DNA of 64,000 nt from Parabacteroides sp. AD58 (GTDB lineage: Bacteria > Bacteroidota > Bacteroidia > Bacteroidales > Tannerellaceae): contig NZ_CP146284.1 in the NCBI RefSeq assembly GCF_023744375.2, positions 806,001 through 870,000 of the forward strand, given 5' to 3'. The translations under genes and the position numbers were made by a program. Numbering within the stretch: position 1 is the first letter of the stretch; each line of letters starts with the position of its first letter. Below the pieces are notes generated by a model, which did not search any database, was not told the origin of the DNA, and saw only the letters and a list, made by a program, of their open reading frames with translations. Below, piece by piece: positions 26,760 to 35,527 of this stretch.

Positions 26760-28085
26760 TTATTTTTCCAAGAAATGATGTAGCCACGCGTTTGATGCCG
26801 GATCGGCCCAGTATAAATGTGTATATCCAGCCAGTAAGTTCCGGTAGTGATACAGCGGCGTATCTACCTGACGTCCTAAGGCAGAAAAGGCTGTTACACA
26901 TGAAGGCAACGCATTCTCAGCCGGCACGATAGACGAATAATGGAACTCATGCCCAGACAGCCTGAATTCGCCCCATTGCAAGGTACGATAACCTAATCGC
27001 AGTTTCATGGGCTGCATGGTAGCCGTCTGGTCTAAAACACCAACCATCGGGAACGTATGACCGTCTTGCCCGATAATAGCCCGACAGAGGTACATCATGC
27101 CTCCGCATTCGGCCAACGCATGTCCGCCTTCCCGAATATAGGAACGAATAGCATCGAGCATAGGTTGGTTTTCCGACAAAGCCGGCAGGTGCAATTCCGG
27201 ATAGCCACCCGGTAAATAAAGGAAATCTGTAGGCGGAAGAGAGGTATCAGTCAGCGGACTGAAATAAGTGACGGTTCCCAGCCGCTCGAGATAAGCAATG
27301 TTCTCGGTATAGACAAAATTGAAGGCTGCATCGCGTGCTATGGTTATCCGCAACGATCCAAAAGATTCTTGCTGGATATCCGCTTTCGGTCTACTGTATT
27401 CTGACTTCCCGGTAACCGTGGTCAGTTCCAGCAGCCTGTCCACGCACACATACTTATCAACCAGATCGGCAATCCGGTCGGCAAACTCATCGAAACAGAA
27501 ATCAGAATCCAGCGACAGCCCCAAGTGGCGGCTTGGGATTGCGATATTTTCCTGCTTGGGCAAATAACCCAATGCCTCCACGCCGGCATCGGAACAGGCC
27601 TGCTTCAGATAATAATAATGATTCTCGGAAGCCACAAAATTGAAAACGGCTCCGACAATCCTTATTTTTGGATAGAAATGTTTGAAGCCATACAACAGAG
27701 GAGCAACCGAATATGCCGTGCTCTTGGCATTGACTATCAGAACAACGGGAATATCCAATTCTGCAGCGATCCCGGCACTGCTACCTTGCATGCCGTCGTA
27801 TCCGTCGAACAAACCCATCACGCCTTCAGTTATAGCGATATCAGCCGGAAAAGCATATCGGCGATACACTTCTTCCACATGCTTTTCCGACATCATAAAA
27901 CGGTCCAGATTGACAGACGAGCGCCCAGCAGCCATCTGATGATGACGAGTGTCTATATAATCCGGCCCGCACTTAAATGGCTGCACGACGAATCCTCTGC
28001 GAGCCATTGCCCGCAATAATCCTAGTGTAAAAGTAGTCTTTCCGCTACCCGACGACGCTGCGCCGATCAATAATTCTGACCGCAT
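26760..28085 (-). CDS. cbiA: Cobyrinate a,c-diamide synthase
   Basis: This 441-residue ATP- and glutamine-dependent enzyme amidates the a and c side chains of cobyrinate in B12 synthesis. The N-terminal P-loop AASSGSGKTTFTLGL (about 8-22), FKCGPDYIDTRHH (about 38-50) and VMGLFDGYDG are typical of CbiA/CobB. The C-terminal class I amidotransferase domain has LAECGGMMYL with the nucleophile Cys (about 333) and the His in HEFHYS. No other cobalamin gene or B12 riboswitch lies in the window, so it is an isolated pathway gene. It starts 16 bases after the panB stop. Confidence 0.95.
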   Translation of the reverse strand: MRSELLIGAASSGSGKTTFTLGLLRAMARRGFVVQPFKCGPDYIDTRHHQMAAGRSSVNLDRFMMSEKHVEEVYRRYAFPADIAITEGVMGLFDGYDGMQGSSAGIAAELDIPVVLIVNAKSTAYSVAPLLYGFKHFYPKIRIVGAVFNFVASENHYYYLKQACSDAGVEALGYLPKQENIAIPSRHLGLSLDSDFCFDEFADRIADLVDKYVCVDRLLELTTVTGKSEYSRPKADIQQESFGSLRITIARDAAFNFVYTENIAYLERLGTVTYFSPLTDTSLPPTDFLYLPGGYPELHLPALSENQPMLDAIRSYIREGGHALAECGGMMYLCRAIIGQDGHTFPMVGVLDQTATMQPMKLRLGYRTLQWGEFRLSGHEFHYSSIVPAENALPSCVTAFSALGRQVDTPLYHYRNLLAGYTHLYWADPASNAWLHHFLEK

Positions 28086-28101
28086 AATATATTCCCTGCG
28101 A

Positions 28102-28926
28102 TTAATATTGTTCCTTTTCGTTCGGGAAGTCGCAACGCTTCACATCTTCGATATATTGCTGGACAGCATTTGTGATGACTTCTGCCAAATTAGCATAACG
28201 ACGCAGGAAACGCGGAGAGAAGCCCTGGTTGATGCCTAACATATCATGCATTACCAATACTTGTCCGTCGACATCGCCACCGGCCCCGATACCAATCACT
28301 GGAATACGGATTTCTTTCGCCACACGGGCGGCCAGGACGGCCGGAATCTTCTCCAGCACCAACGCGAAACAGCCGATCTCTTCCAGCAGATGAGCATCTT
28401 CCACTAGTTTCTTGGCTTCAGCTTCTTCACGGGCACGCACGGTGTAAGTACCAAACTTGTTGATCGACTGCGGCGTCAATCCCAAGTGACCCATCACTGG
28501 AATACCGGCACACAAAATGCGTTCGATTGATTCGCGTACTTCCGACCCGCCTTCCAACTTGATGCAGTCGGCATGTGTTTCCTTCATCACCCGGATAGCC
28601 GAAGCCAGCGCCTCTTTCGAATTTCCCTGATAAGAACCAAAAGGTAGATCGACTACCACCAAGGCACGCTTTACGGCTTTCGCCACCGACCTGCCATGAT
28701 AGATCATCTGATCTAAAGTGATGGGCAAAGTCGTCGTATTACCGGCCATCACGTTCGAAGCTGAATCACCTACCAGAATCACATCCATTCCTGCCTGATC
28801 AATCAGGGTAGCCATGGAATAATCATATGCAGTCAGCATGGAAATCTTCTCACCCCGCTGCTTCATTTCAAACAGACGATGCGTCGTTACCTTACGCATA
28901 TCATCGTCTCTCTTTGCTACTGACAT
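28102..28926 (-). CDS. panB: 3-methyl-2-oxobutanoate hydroxymethyltransferase
   Basis: PanB makes ketopantoate from 2-oxoisovalerate and methylene-tetrahydrofolate, the first step of pantothenate and CoA synthesis. The start [13 protein letters not shown] gives 274 residues; an upstream Met would add ten basic residues and is less likely. The family motifs [29 protein letters not shown] (Mg and substrate binding), LEGG and [11 protein letters not shown] are intact. It is cytoplasmic and probably cotranscribed with the cobyrinate gene. Confidence 0.96.
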   Translation of the reverse strand: MSVAKRDDDMRKVTTHRLFEMKQRGEKISMLTAYDYSMATLIDQAGMDVILVGDSASNVMAGNTTTLPITLDQMIYHGRSVAKAVKRALVVVDLPFGSYQGNSKEALASAIRVMKETHADCIKLEGGSEVRESIERILCAGIPVMGHLGLTPQSINKFGTYTVRAREEAEAKKLVEDAHLLEEIGCFALVLEKIPAVLAARVAKEIRIPVIGIGAGGDVDGQVLVMHDMLGINQGFSPRFLRRYANLAEVITNAVQQYIEDVKRCDFPNEKEQY

Positions 28927-29041
28927 ATTTCTATTATGTTTAAATTTCGGGTGCAAATGTACATAAAAACCTGATTTTTCTTACTTCCCGAAGGATAAAT
29001 GTTCTTCCTTGTCCCGGTGACCGGCTTTTTGTCCCCCATTC

Positions 29042-29854
29042 CTACTCAATCTCCACCTTGGTGCCCACATGATTATAGAAGACCAACTCACTAAAATCTC
29101 GACAAAAACGGGCAAACTGATCTACACCAGTACAATGACAAATACCCAGTTGCCACGGATGTTTTCCGGCCAAACTACGGGCAATGACCTGATATTTCTC
29201 TTCTCCTGCCGTATGAATATGGAAACCTCCGATCAATGTATCCAGGTGGCGTGTCGGGAAAAGAGCCTCGCCTTGCTGCAAAACATTCGTTATACCGCGG
29301 TGTGAACAGGCACTCAAGACTGAATACGTCGTATCGGTCAGCAAAAAAACAGCCAATTCGTCCGTAAACGTATCCGGAATACGCTGCCCATCCACCTCAG
29401 TAAAGAAATGATCGAAATGCGTATCTTCCTGCTGGCAAAGCGGAATATCCGGGCAAAGCACCACGCCGGGGAAAATCTCGGTCACTTCGTCTACAAAACT
29501 AAAACGGCTCAGGTCAAGCGACGCAGCATCCAGCAAGCCGTTCTCACGTTCTTTCTTGAATTTCCGGTTCATGATATCCCGCTTGCAAAAGACCGTCGCC
29601 CGGTCGTTTTCAGCCAGGAAAGCCCTAAGTCCGCCGGTGTGATCACTGTGCCCGTGCGAAAGTACCAGCGCGTCCACCGTTTTCAGGTCAATATGCAGTA
29701 AAACAGCATTTCGAATCAATAGGTCACTTTGTCCGGTATCAAACAAAATCCGTTTCTCGGGTGTTCGGACATACAAAGACAAACCATGCTCAGCCTCCAG
29801 CTTGCGGTGGTAAACACAATTCTCTACCAAGGTTGTTATAGAATAAGTAGCCAT
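29042..29854 (-). CDS. MBL-fold metallo-hydrolase
   Basis: The 270-residue metallo-beta-lactamase fold has the zinc motif LSHGHSDHTGG (about 67-77), a downstream His (SACSHRG) and a late His-Cys cluster ICHCTG. The order, including an N-terminal FDTGQSDLL, matches the subgroup annotated as 7,8-dihydropterin-6-methyl-4-(beta-D-ribofuranosyl)aminobenzene-5'-phosphate synthase-like. The physiological substrate in Bacteroidetes is unknown. It is cytoplasmic and a single-gene unit, separated from panB by about 115 bases. Confidence 0.88.
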   Translation of the reverse strand: MATYSITTLVENCVYHRKLEAEHGLSLYVRTPEKRILFDTGQSDLLIRNAVLLHIDLKTVDALVLSHGHSDHTGGLRAFLAENDRATVFCKRDIMNRKFKKERENGLLDAASLDLSRFSFVDEVTEIFPGVVLCPDIPLCQQEDTHFDHFFTEVDGQRIPDTFTDELAVFLLTDTTYSVLSACSHRGITNVLQQGEALFPTRHLDTLIGGFHIHTAGEEKYQVIARSLAGKHPWQLGICHCTGVDQFARFCRDFSELVFYNHVGTKVEIE

Positions 29855-29949
29855 TATTTTATTAAAATATTTTAAGCATTTTGTATCATCGTATTATTTA
29901 TTCCCCGAAAGATAAAAGGAATTATGTTTCCTGATGCCAATATTAGCCA

Positions 29950-29983
29950 GTTAAAAAGGGGAAAAGACCTTTTTAACTTTTTT
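29950..29983 (+). terminator. Plus-strand terminator without an assigned gene
   Basis: A perfect 10-bp stem (GTTAAAAAGG / CCTTTTTAAC) followed by six T on the plus strand. The upstream gene runs on the other strand, so no annotated transcript ends here. The rest of 29855-30090 is AT-rich and without an ORF. Confidence 0.55.
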
Positions 29984-30096
29984 AAGTACATAAAAAAGAA
30001 GCAAAACGTCCTATTTTTAGGCTAAATAACATATAAAAAAGTTTGTCAATTTGTCGAAAATTGATATAAAGCATAAGAAGATAAGGAATTAACTCG

Positions 30097-30104
30097 TATC
30101 TTTG
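30097..30104 (+). promoter_or_regulatory. -7 promoter element of the thioredoxin-like gene
   Basis: TATCTTTG followed by CA is a full match to TAnnTTTG, with transcription predicted to start at about 30112. No clear TTTG lies at -33. The predicted leader is about 150 bases. Confidence 0.6.
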
Positions 30105-30121
30105 CAGCCGAAAACAAGTAT

Positions 30122-30208
30122 GAGACAAGCTGTCTTTAGCGAAAGCAGCTTCTCATCTATTCCTGAGAATCAGGAGCCGGACAGCATGTTTAGGGATAAA
30201 GATGCTGT
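30122..30208 (+). ncRNA. Structured 5' leader with three hairpins
   Basis: Three stems follow one another. Hairpin 1 (30122-30154) pairs GAGA, AGCTG and CTTT with AAAG, CAGCT and TCTC around an AGCG loop. Hairpin 2 (30161-30175) is TCCTGA-GAA-TCAGGA. Hairpin 3 (30181-30208) is ACAGCAT / ATGCTGT. A 54-base single-stranded part then leads to the ATG. No poly-T follows, so it is a leader and not a terminated small RNA. I cannot match it to a known riboswitch class. Confidence 0.5.
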
Positions 30209-30262
30209 GGCAGGAAAACAAACCCAGCCTTTGCCGGTCATGTCTAACGTAATATTTTAAAT

Positions 30263-30769
30263 ATGAAATTAAAAGCCTATCTTCTCGTAGGATCAGCTTT
30301 GTTCTTCGGAATCGCAGCTGATACGAAAGACGCAAAGCCTACTGAGGGTGCGAACCCGGGTGACCTTGCACCGAGAATAGTGTTGAACGAAAATGAAACA
30401 GAGATTCATTTTCAGAACCAGGCCGGACATTACACCTTGATCAATTTCTGGGCTGCTTATGACGCAGAATCCAGAGCCCGCAATATCCGGTTATGGAATG
30501 AAGTAAACAAGTGGAATGCCACTTCCGGTAACTTGGCCATGTATTCCATCTCACTGGATGAGAAAACATCGGTTTTCGAAGCAACGGTTGCGACCGATAA
30601 ACTGAATGGCACCAACCAGTTGCACGAAAAGGAAGGGCGGCAGTCAGATGTCTTCAGAAAGTATAAGCTGGAGAAAGGATTGAGAAACTTTCTGATCGAC
30701 GAAAATGGAGTTATCATCGCAGCAAACGTGACCCCTGAAAAGCTGACTGAATACTGTAAGCAGATTTAA
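30263..30769 (+). CDS. Thioredoxin-fold (TlpA/AhpC-like) exported protein lacking the CxxC
   Basis: The 168 residues comprise a signal peptide (about 1-18), a short linker and a thioredoxin fold (about 30-165) with INFWAAYDAESRA where active TlpA-like proteins have FWASWCKPCR. Both active-site cysteines are replaced (Asp and Ser), so a disulfide reaction is not expected. The C-terminal half (FLIDENGVIIAANVTPEKL) is typical of the fold. The only cysteine left in the mature part is near the C-terminus. Periplasmic location is predicted. A long structured leader and a strong terminator flank it, so it is a single-gene unit under its own control. Confidence 0.88.
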   Translation: MKLKAYLLVGSALFFGIAADTKDAKPTEGANPGDLAPRIVLNENETEIHFQNQAGHYTLINFWAAYDAESRARNIRLWNEVNKWNATSGNLAMYSISLDEKTSVFEATVATDKLNGTNQLHEKEGRQSDVFRKYKLEKGLRNFLIDENGVIIAANVTPEKLTEYCKQI

Positions 30770-30790
30770 TTTTAGACACCTATTTAGAGA

Positions 30791-30828
30791 CCCCTTGATA
30801 AAACTCATTGCTTTTATCAAGGGGTTTT
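30791..30828 (+). terminator. Terminator of the thioredoxin-like gene
   Basis: A perfect stem (CCCCTTGATAAAA / TTTTATCAAGGGG) followed by TTTTGT, 20 bases past the stop codon. Confidence 0.9.
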
Positions 30829-30937
30829 GTGTATATCCGACAGTGGATTCTTCTTTTATGTGTATGTGCAACAGTATTTTCTGAATTATATATATTGGAA
30901 GAATGAAAAATAATTCACATTTTTCCAATCAAAAGTA

Positions 30938-30967
30938 TTGCAAATTCAAAAATAAGTCCTACCTTTG
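30938..30967 (+). promoter_or_regulatory. Promoter of the tRNA cluster
   Basis: TTG, exactly 19 bases, then TACCTTTG: a full match to the Bacteroidetes sigma-ABfr-type promoter, 48 bases upstream of the first tRNA. Confidence 0.75.
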
Positions 30968-31014
30968 CACCGCATTTGAGAAATAAACGTTCTCAATGAC
31001 AAAAAACAAATAAT

Positions 31015-31088
31015 GCCTCTTTAGCTCAGTTGGCCAGAGCACGTGATTTGTAATCTCGGGGTCGTTGGTTCGAATCCGACAAGAGGCT
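31015..31088 (+). tRNA. tRNA-Thr (TGT), copy 1
   Basis: The 74-base cloverleaf has acceptor GCCTCTT paired with AAGAGGC, D arm GCTC/GAGC, anticodon loop TTTGTAA (anticodon TGT, reads ACA) and T arm GTTGG-TTCGAAT-CCGAC. The anticodon stem has one mismatch, present in both copies. CCA is not encoded. Confidence 0.96.
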
Positions 31089-31170
31089 CAAAAAAAGTTG
31101 ACAATGGAGAATTGATAATTTACAATTAATACAAATTGTCCATCCTCAATTATTAATTGTCAATTGACTA

Positions 31171-31253
31171 GGGCAGTTACCAGAGTGGCCAAATGGGGCT
31201 GACTGTAACTCAGCTGGCTTACGCCTTCGGTGGTTCGAATCCATCACTGCCCA
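31171..31253 (+). tRNA. tRNA-Tyr (GTA), copy 1
   Basis: An 83-base class II tRNA: acceptor GGGCAGT / ACTGCCC, anticodon loop CTGTAAC (anticodon GTA), a long variable arm (GCTGGCTTACGCCTTC region) and T arm GGTTCGAATCC. CCA is not encoded. Confidence 0.96.
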
Positions 31254-31274
31254 CTTTCTTTGAAATATTTCTTT

Positions 31275-31348
31275 GCCTCTTTAGCTCAGTTGGCCAGAGC
31301 ACGTGATTTGTAATCTCGGGGTCGTTGGTTCGAATCCGACAAGAGGCT
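31275..31348 (+). tRNA. tRNA-Thr (TGT), copy 2
   Basis: Identical in sequence to the copy at 31015, as far as I can read, with anticodon TGT. Confidence 0.96.
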
Positions 31349-31429
31349 CAAAAGAATTGACAATGGAGAATTGACAATTTACAATGAAATAAATTATCCA
31401 TTCTCAATTTTCAATTGTCAATTAATTCT

Positions 31430-31512
31430 GGGCAGTTACCAGAGTGGCCAAATGGGGCTGACTGTAACTCAGCTGGCTTACGCCTTCGGTGGTTCGAATC
31501 CATCACTGCCCA
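31430..31512 (+). tRNA. tRNA-Tyr (GTA), copy 2
   Basis: Identical in sequence to the copy at 31171, as far as I can read, with anticodon GTA. Confidence 0.96.
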
Positions 31513-31629
31513 CTTTTCTTTTATATTTCTTCTCTTTTTATTTCTCCAACATCCAACAAAGGCAAAGAATAATCCTTTTATACATTGCTCCTGAATTTAC
31601 AACATAAACCAATAATTGATTATATCCGT

Positions 31630-31661
31630 TTTGATTTTCTAAAATACTTTCCTTACTTTTG
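31630..31661 (+). promoter_or_regulatory. Promoter of the patatin-like gene
   Basis: TTTG, 20 bases, TACTTTTG, 24 bases before the ATG. Confidence 0.6.
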
Positions 31662-31684
31662 GAATAAATTACGATATACTTTTT

Positions 31685-33997
31685 ATGAAGCGGGTTTCAA
31701 TTGTTATCAGTTTCTTGTTTATACTCATAAACTCTTTGCAGGCACAACGGGTCGGATTGGTTTTGAGTGGAGGTGGAGCTAAAGGAGCAGCTCACATTGG
31801 AGTTATTAAGGCTTTTGAAGAAAATGAAATTCCGATCGACTACATTACGGGTACTTCCGTTGGTGCTATCATCGGGAGTCTATACGCCATGGGCTACACA
31901 CCAGAAGAAATGCTGCAACTCCTCTTGTCGAAAGAATTTGGCTATTGGCAGACTGGAACAGTTGAAGATGATTATATGTATTATTTCCGCAAACCAGACC
32001 CTACACCAGAAATGGCCCATTTTTCTATTGACATATCTGATTCACTACAGATCAAGACAAACTTTCTACCACAAAGTCTGATTAATCCCATTCAGATGAA
32101 CCAAGCATTCATGGGCTTGTATGCCCAAGCTACAGCAAAGGCGGCTTGGAATTTTGACAACCTCTTCGTTCCCTTTCGTTGTATCGGTTCTGATATCTAC
32201 AATAAGAAACCTGTCGTTTTCAAAAATGGAGATTTAGGAGAAGCAGTCCGTATATCCATGACGTTTCCGTTATTCTTCAAACCTGTCTGGAAAGACAGCG
32301 TCCCAATGTTCGATGGTGGCATTTATGATAACTTCCCGGTCAAAACGATGAAAGAAGATTTTCACCCCGACTTTATCTTCGGAGTTGCTCTGAGTACTGG
32401 CAAGAGCAAACCGTCTGATAATCCTTATAACCAGATAGAAACCATGATCATGCAGGAAACCAATTATGAGGTAGATGAAGATGACGGCATGATTATCCGT
32501 TTTGATATGCCGGATGTTTCCCTACTCGATTTCCAGAAAGCAAATGAAATTATGGAGTTAGGATATAAACGGACTCTTAGTCTCATTGATTCAATCAAAG
32601 GCCGTGTACACCGAAAAATGCCAATTGATTCATTAAACCTCAGAAGAAAGCAATATAAGGAAAGCCTTCCACCGCTGGTATTCAAGAATATCTACATTAC
32701 CGGAGTATCAGAAGCCCAACAAAAATATATTGAGTCACAATTGCACCGAGACATTAACCAAGAATTCTCGATGGAAGAGTTCAAGCGGGTTTACTTTAAA
32801 ATATTAGCCTATTCTAAAATTAAGGAAATAACACCCAAAGCTATCTATAACCGATTGAATAAAACATTCGACCTGCATTTACACATTACTATGTCTGATG
32901 AAATTAATATTGGATTGGGAGGCAACATTTCATCACATCAGGCTAATCAGCTTTATCTGGGTTTAGGCTACCGCTATTTAGGAAGATATGCCGCCGATAT
33001 GAACGCTGATTTCCAGGTAGGTAATTCTTTCAGTGGTGTTATGCTGAACGGACGTATGTACCTGCAAACCCGCATTCCCACGTATATCAACTGGCAAGGT
33101 GTGTTCTCCTACAAACGCTATTCAGAAAGCCAGTCTTTGTTCTACGAAGATGTCGTTCCGGCATTTATCAAACAACATGAATTATATATGAAACTCAAAC
33201 TGGGTTTCCCGTTCTTAAACCGGGCCAAGGCAGAGATTGGTTTCAGCTACGGCCAGTTAAACGATTATTATTACCAGAATACGGATGTATCGTTTGCCGA
33301 CCGTGATTATGAACACAGTCGCTACAATTTGTTTTCCGGATCACTAAATATTGAACAGAATTCTCTGAGTACGAAGAATTACCCAATCACAGGAGTTAAA
33401 CGGACGTTAATTGCCCAATACGTAACCGGGACTGAAAAATATACGCCAAATGTTCCAACCGAGCCAACTAAAAACAATACACACAGCTGGCTGCAAATGA
33501 AAGCGCATTGGGAACAATATCACGAATTAAGCCGTCTGTTCAACTGGGGCTATAGTGGAGAACTCGTCTTATCAAGTAAAAATCTGATGGAGAATTATAC
33601 GGCATCAATTATTCAGGCACCGGCATTTACGCCAACACCACATAGTTCGATCGTGTTCAACGAAGCTTTCCGGGCCAATCAATATGCAGCATTCGGAGTT
33701 TCTCCGATTCTCAAGTTAGGAAAATTCGCACACTTCCGATTCGATCTGTATGGATTCTTACCGCTCTATGAAATCAAGAAGCACACAGAAATACTGGAGA
33801 ATAATTATATGGTAACTCTTCCTTATTACGGGAAGTTTCTCCATTCATTCCAATATATGGGAGAAGCGGCTTTTGTTGTTCATCTGCCCTTTACCAGTAT
33901 AAGCCTGTATGCCAACGGATATAGCTATCCAAGTAAGAACTTCAATTTCGGCATTAATATCGGTTATCTCCTATTTAATCCGAAACTGTTAGATTAA
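31685..33997 (+). CDS. Patatin-like phospholipase with C-terminal BamA-type barrel
   Basis: The 770 residues comprise a signal peptide (1-20, ending LQA), a patatin domain (about 22-210) with GGGAKG as oxyanion hole, GTSVGA holding the nucleophile Ser and FDGGIYDNFP holding the catalytic Asp, then a POTRA-like segment (about 330-400) and a surface-antigen beta-barrel (about 410-770). This is the PlpD-type V autotransporter-like layout, in which the lipase is moved to or across the outer membrane by its own barrel. All catalytic residues are present. It is monocistronic and convergent with a second barrel gene. Confidence 0.92.
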   Translation: MKRVSIVISFLFILINSLQAQRVGLVLSGGGAKGAAHIGVIKAFEENEIPIDYITGTSVGAIIGSLYAMGYTPEEMLQLLLSKEFGYWQTGTVEDDYMYYFRKPDPTPEMAHFSIDISDSLQIKTNFLPQSLINPIQMNQAFMGLYAQATAKAAWNFDNLFVPFRCIGSDIYNKKPVVFKNGDLGEAVRISMTFPLFFKPVWKDSVPMFDGGIYDNFPVKTMKEDFHPDFIFGVALSTGKSKPSDNPYNQIETMIMQETNYEVDEDDGMIIRFDMPDVSLLDFQKANEIMELGYKRTLSLIDSIKGRVHRKMPIDSLNLRRKQYKESLPPLVFKNIYITGVSEAQQKYIESQLHRDINQEFSMEEFKRVYFKILAYSKIKEITPKAIYNRLNKTFDLHLHITMSDEINIGLGGNISSHQANQLYLGLGYRYLGRYAADMNADFQVGNSFSGVMLNGRMYLQTRIPTYINWQGVFSYKRYSESQSLFYEDVVPAFIKQHELYMKLKLGFPFLNRAKAEIGFSYGQLNDYYYQNTDVSFADRDYEHSRYNLFSGSLNIEQNSLSTKNYPITGVKRTLIAQYVTGTEKYTPNVPTEPTKNNTHSWLQMKAHWEQYHELSRLFNWGYSGELVLSSKNLMENYTASIIQAPAFTPTPHSSIVFNEAFRANQYAAFGVSPILKLGKFAHFRFDLYGFLPLYEIKKHTEILENNYMVTLPYYGKFLHSFQYMGEAAFVVHLPFTSISLYANGYSYPSKNFNFGINIGYLLFNPKLLD

Positions 33998-34020
33998 GCA
34001 GGTTGGATTCAGCATAAAAA

Positions 34021-34053
34021 ACGGAAGCATTCTCTTGATCAGAATGCTTCCGT
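34021..34053. terminator. Bidirectional terminator at the end of two convergent genes
   Basis: A perfect 13-bp stem (ACGGAAGCATTCT / AGAATGCTTCCGT) with a 7-base loop. It includes the stop codon (34039-34041) of the minus-strand barrel gene. Confidence 0.8.
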
Positions 34054-35307
34054 CATATTCATATAGAATGAAATTCCTTTATTGGAAGGATCTTTTCCCA
34101 AGTCGAGGCGGAAATTCTTTCCGGGTTGTACTTGAATCCGAATACCGGCACCATAATTAAATTTCCATTTGTTCCAATCTACAAAAGGTGTATTGCCAAT
34201 GGTTCCTGTTCCTACCCAAGCCACAAAACCGCACTTCGCCCAGAAATTTCCACTTTTATACATAGCCGGGCTACCAAACATGTGCCGGTATTCTAAAATC
34301 CCGTAAGCCATTGATTTATCTCGATACTCGCCGATATAATAACCACGAAGATCAAACGGAGAACCAAACGACGGTAATTCAGAAAAAGGGACATCTCCTA
34401 CTCCAATCTGCGTTTTGGCAACCCATGCCAAGGTACTGCGCGGACGGAAGACATTCTTAAACTGACGGTATTCCATTTCGAATAGTTCATAATTATAAGC
34501 TCCGCCTAAATATTTTCCAAAGAGCTTAGCCATTCCACTTACCAACATACCTGAAGTAGGCGTTGCAACATCATCACGTGTATCGTATTGCAACAACCCA
34601 CCGACACCAATATTCACATATTTGGGTTTGAACTTCAGGAAATACGGATCGGCAGCCATCACCGGATTAACATCTGTTGCCCGAGTCAGATTCAGCTCAA
34701 ATAATGTTCCGGCAAACAAGTTCGGCTTAATTTCCCACACAAAGCGTGGATATAATTGGAAATATGTACGATGATATTTAGTTGTAGAATCACCTCGCTG
34801 AACATTTTCAATCGTTTCATAACCTTTTCCATAATAATGGGCCGGTTCGTTGCGGAAACTATAATTGACATAAACCCGGAATTTATTCTCATTGAAGAAA
34901 AGTGTTCCAGCCCCAGCCAAGACAAAAGTACCATTTAAAGAGATAGAGAAGCCGGCAGGAATAAAAGACCGCTTGGTAATGGAATCATTCCGATGAAAAC
35001 GGAAACTTGATAAAACTGCTCCACCAACACCCAGTGAGCTTTCAGGAGTATAGGAAGGCCCGCCCAAAACAGACCACCAGATATTCTTTGTTTCCCGGAT
35101 CGAATCACGACGCATCTGTTTATAATAGCGTTTCATCTGTCTCTCGGTCATCGGTTTCCCATCAATCATCAACACTTGTTTTGCAACCGTATCAGGCGTA
35201 GTTTGGATTACTGTAGCCATCGAATCTACCCGATTTTCTTGTGCATTCGCCGGGAGAATGGCGCCAAATCCTCCAAATAGGGTTAGAATAACTATTTTCT
35301 TTAACAT
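34039..35307 (-). CDS. BamA/TamA-family outer-membrane barrel protein
   Basis: The 422-residue protein has a signal peptide (about 1-22, ending ANA), a short linker with a TonB-box-free charged segment (MTERQMKRYYKQMRRDS) and a 16-strand-type barrel (about 90-422) with alternating hydrophobic strands and a final aromatic residue (MTEAF). There are no POTRA domains, so it is not BamA itself. The family (often found as a barrel-only surface antigen protein) has no fixed function. The neighbouring convergent patatin gene also has such a barrel; the two are not in one transcript. Confidence 0.83.
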   Translation of the reverse strand: MLKKIVILTLFGGFGAILPANAQENRVDSMATVIQTTPDTVAKQVLMIDGKPMTERQMKRYYKQMRRDSIRETKNIWWSVLGGPSYTPESSLGVGGAVLSSFRFHRNDSITKRSFIPAGFSISLNGTFVLAGAGTLFFNENKFRVYVNYSFRNEPAHYYGKGYETIENVQRGDSTTKYHRTYFQLYPRFVWEIKPNLFAGTLFELNLTRATDVNPVMAADPYFLKFKPKYVNIGVGGLLQYDTRDDVATPTSGMLVSGMAKLFGKYLGGAYNYELFEMEYRQFKNVFRPRSTLAWVAKTQIGVGDVPFSELPSFGSPFDLRGYYIGEYRDKSMAYGILEYRHMFGSPAMYKSGNFWAKCGFVAWVGTGTIGNTPFVDWNKWKFNYGAGIRIQVQPGKNFRLDLGKDPSNKGISFYMNMTEAF

Positions 35308-35331
35308 GCTATACTAATTCGATTTTGAATG

Positions 35332-35363
35332 CAAAAGTAGAAAGATAAGTCGCTCGTTCCAAA
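35332..35363 (-). promoter_or_regulatory. Promoter of the barrel protein gene
   Basis: On the minus strand TTTG, 20 bases, TACTTTTG, 25 bases before the ATG. Confidence 0.7.
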
Positions 35364-35488
35364 TACCTTTTTATATTTTTCACTGGTCCGGGAGAAAAAC
35401 AAATCTTCCTGTCAGATTTTATTTACTACGTTCTAAAACAAATAGCTGTCTGGCCAAACCTGGTGATTCTTTCTGCTGGATATAAAAA

Positions 35489-35512
35489 TGCCCTGAGACG
35501 AATCCCAGGGCA
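35489..35512 (-). terminator. Terminator of the first GH92 gene
   Basis: A 7-bp stem (TGCCCTG / CAGGGCA) followed on the minus strand by TTTTTATATCC, 16 bases past the stop codon. Confidence 0.7.
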
Positions 35513-35527
35513 AATATACAATTTATC

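Larger units (their letters stand above)
31015..31512 (+). repeat. Tandem duplication of a tRNA-Thr/tRNA-Tyr unit with palindromic spacers
   Basis: Two units of about 239 bases (31015-31253 and 31275-31512) are separated by 21 bases. The spacers inside the units (31089-31170 and 31349-31429) are homologous but diverged. Each is an imperfect palindrome built from TTGACAATGGAGAATTGA at the left and the inverse TCAATTGTCAA type at the right. The tRNAs themselves are unchanged. Confidence 0.85.
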
